From positions 1-64,000 of the forward strand of contig NZ_FRCL01000005.1 in the NCBI RefSeq assembly GCF_900142885.1: 64,000 nt of DNA, in the 5' to 3' direction. Both the position numbers and the translations under genes were made by a program. Below, in pieces: positions 63,203-64,000 of this stretch; the first letter of the stretch is position 1; each line of letters begins with the position of its first letter. This DNA comes from Flavobacterium xinjiangense (GTDB lineage Bacteria > Bacteroidota > Bacteroidia > Flavobacteriales > Flavobacteriaceae). The notes under the pieces are model-generated. The model searched no databases, had not been told where the DNA came from, and saw only the letters and a list, made by a program, of their open reading frames with translations.

Positions 63203-64000
63203 TTAGAATTTATAGTTCAAAGATAAATTGAACATGGTTCCTAATTGACTAAAATGAGATCCATCATAAGTCGTTTTATCATAACGACCATTGAAAGTAA
63301 TCAAATTGTATTGATTTTTAACTTGCGCAGGGTCATTTAAAATTGCAGTTCCTGCAGCATTTTCAGCTACAAATTTCCATTCAGGTAATACATTCAATAA
63401 ATTGTTTACATTTAAAGATAAAGTTAATTTTTCTGATGCAGAAAAAGTAACTCCTAAATCAGTAACAATTTTAGGTATAAATTCTGTTTTTAAATTTGCA
63501 TCTAAACCATCTTGGTTAAAAGTAGTTTTGCCAAAATAGGTGTTGTTAAAAGAAAATCCAAACTTACCAATTTCATAGTTAGCACCTAAAATCCATTTTG
63601 TTTCTGGTCTTGAAGTAAACATTAAAGATTCAAGTGTCTGACTGAAATTGCTACGTTTTACCGGAGATATTCTTTCGTTTTGGAAAGTTACGTTTCCAGA
63701 TAAGTTAAATCCTAATTTTCCTTCGCCTAACAAGATGTTGTTGTAATTCGCTACAACATCCAAACCAGAAGTTCTTGAATCGAATGAATTTTCAAACCAA
63801 GCAACTGATCCAAATTGTGTGTTCACTTTATCTCCTAAAACAATTCTGTCTTTTACTTTGATGTTGTAGTAGTCAAGAGTAAAATTAAAGTTTTTAGAAG
63901 GTTTTGCACCAAGACCAATCGTTATATTAGTTGATTTTTCAGCATCTAGTGGGTCAATTCCTAAGATACGTGCTTGAGGAGATACATTATTAATAATACC
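63203..64000 (-). CDS. TonB-dependent outer-membrane receptor, C-terminal part (cut by window)
   Basis: The frame continues without stop to the right edge of the window, so the 5' part is missing. A GTG at 63826 is internal, not the start. The visible 265 residues are barrel strands: ITIGLGAKPSKNFNFTLDYYNIKVKDRI, LDVVANYNNILLGEGKLGFNLSGNVTFQ, FGFSFNNTYFGKTTF, and LSLNVNNLLNVLPEWKF. They end with the aromatic FSQLGTMFNLSLNYKF. The type is TonB receptor with a ligand not known. No SusD gene follows it, so it is probably not a SusC pair. Confidence 0.88.
   Translation of the reverse strand, partial: GIINNVSPQARILGIDPLDAEKSTNITIGLGAKPSKNFNFTLDYYNIKVKDRIVLGDKVNTQFGSVAWFENSFDSRTSGLDVVANYNNILLGEGKLGFNLSGNVTFQNERISPVKRSNFSQTLESLMFTSRPETKWILGANYEIGKFGFSFNNTYFGKTTFNQDGLDANLKTEFIPKIVTDLGVTFSASEKLTLSLNVNNLLNVLPEWKFVAENAAGTAILNDPAQVKNQYNLITFNGRYDKTTYDGSHFSQLGTMFNLSLNYKF

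Noticed and set aside
63203..63826. Complete 207-aa protein starting at 63826
   Set aside because: The frame continues upstream to the window edge with barrel-type sequence; the GTG is internal to a TonB-dependent receptor.
1..64000. tRNA, rRNA or tmRNA genes
   Set aside because: No cloverleaf with TTC-A-C loop or rRNA consensus was seen in the intergenic stretches, though I cannot run a covariance search.

Overview
The window is a typical piece of a Flavobacterium-like chromosome (phylum Bacteroidota). The grounds are AT-rich DNA, a SusC/SusD polysaccharide-utilisation locus, glutamine synthetases of types II and III, Bacteroidota-style -7 boxes (TAnnTTTG), few Shine-Dalgarno sequences, and many genes I recognise as standard flavobacterial neighbours (DUF1543, DUF4834, DUF937, TIGR02757, serC/serA/LuxC-like reductase/ferredoxin). 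I see no rRNA, tRNA, CRISPR array, integrase or transposase gene. Gene identities come from reading motifs and from memory of families, not from a search.

Layout. 1-760: three copies of a structured, palindrome-rich repeat around a small GIY-YIG nuclease gene. 786-9128: housekeeping and membrane genes, including a divergent pair of glutamine synthetases. 9253-14948: DUF4834 protein, YfhO-type membrane protein, glycosyltransferase and flippase (surface glycan). 15271-18371: small unknown membrane protein and uvrA. 18580-32571: a laminarin/beta-1,3-glucan-type utilisation locus (membrane-anchored LuxR-type regulator, SusC, SusD, glycan-binding lipoprotein, GH16, GH3, GH16). 32932-45853: sigma factor with a 47-aa companion ORF, a cluster-less endonuclease III, Bcp, an uncharacterised 486-aa protein, MBL hydrolase, a dihydroorotase-like protein without its HxH metal site, a von Willebrand/BatA protein, a Bro-N protein behind a coupled mini-ORF, a lactonase and a DEAD-box helicase. 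45980-46174: a 195-bp palindromic MITE-like element. 46192-52790: a five-gene operon (response regulator, HEAT protein, family-2 glycosyltransferase, LtaS-like sulfatase fused to TPRs, YaiO-like TPR/beta-barrel) that looks like an uncharacterised surface-polysaccharide assembly machine. 53612-63109: DUF2400, LolD-like ATPase, MsrA, small membrane proteins, DUF937, serA, serC, acyl-CoA reductase, ferredoxin, methyltransferase. The window ends inside a TonB-dependent receptor gene.

How the genes work together. The glucan locus reads as one pathway: surface GH16 and glycan-binding lipoprotein, SusCD import, GH16/GH3 hydrolysis to glucose, with its regulator upstream. The best candidates for new biology are (a) the GIY-YIG gene embedded in repeats whose stems co-vary while their geometry stays fixed, and (b) the 46-53 kb operon, in which a membrane sulfatase/transferase and an outer-membrane barrel carry related TPR modules under a response regulator.
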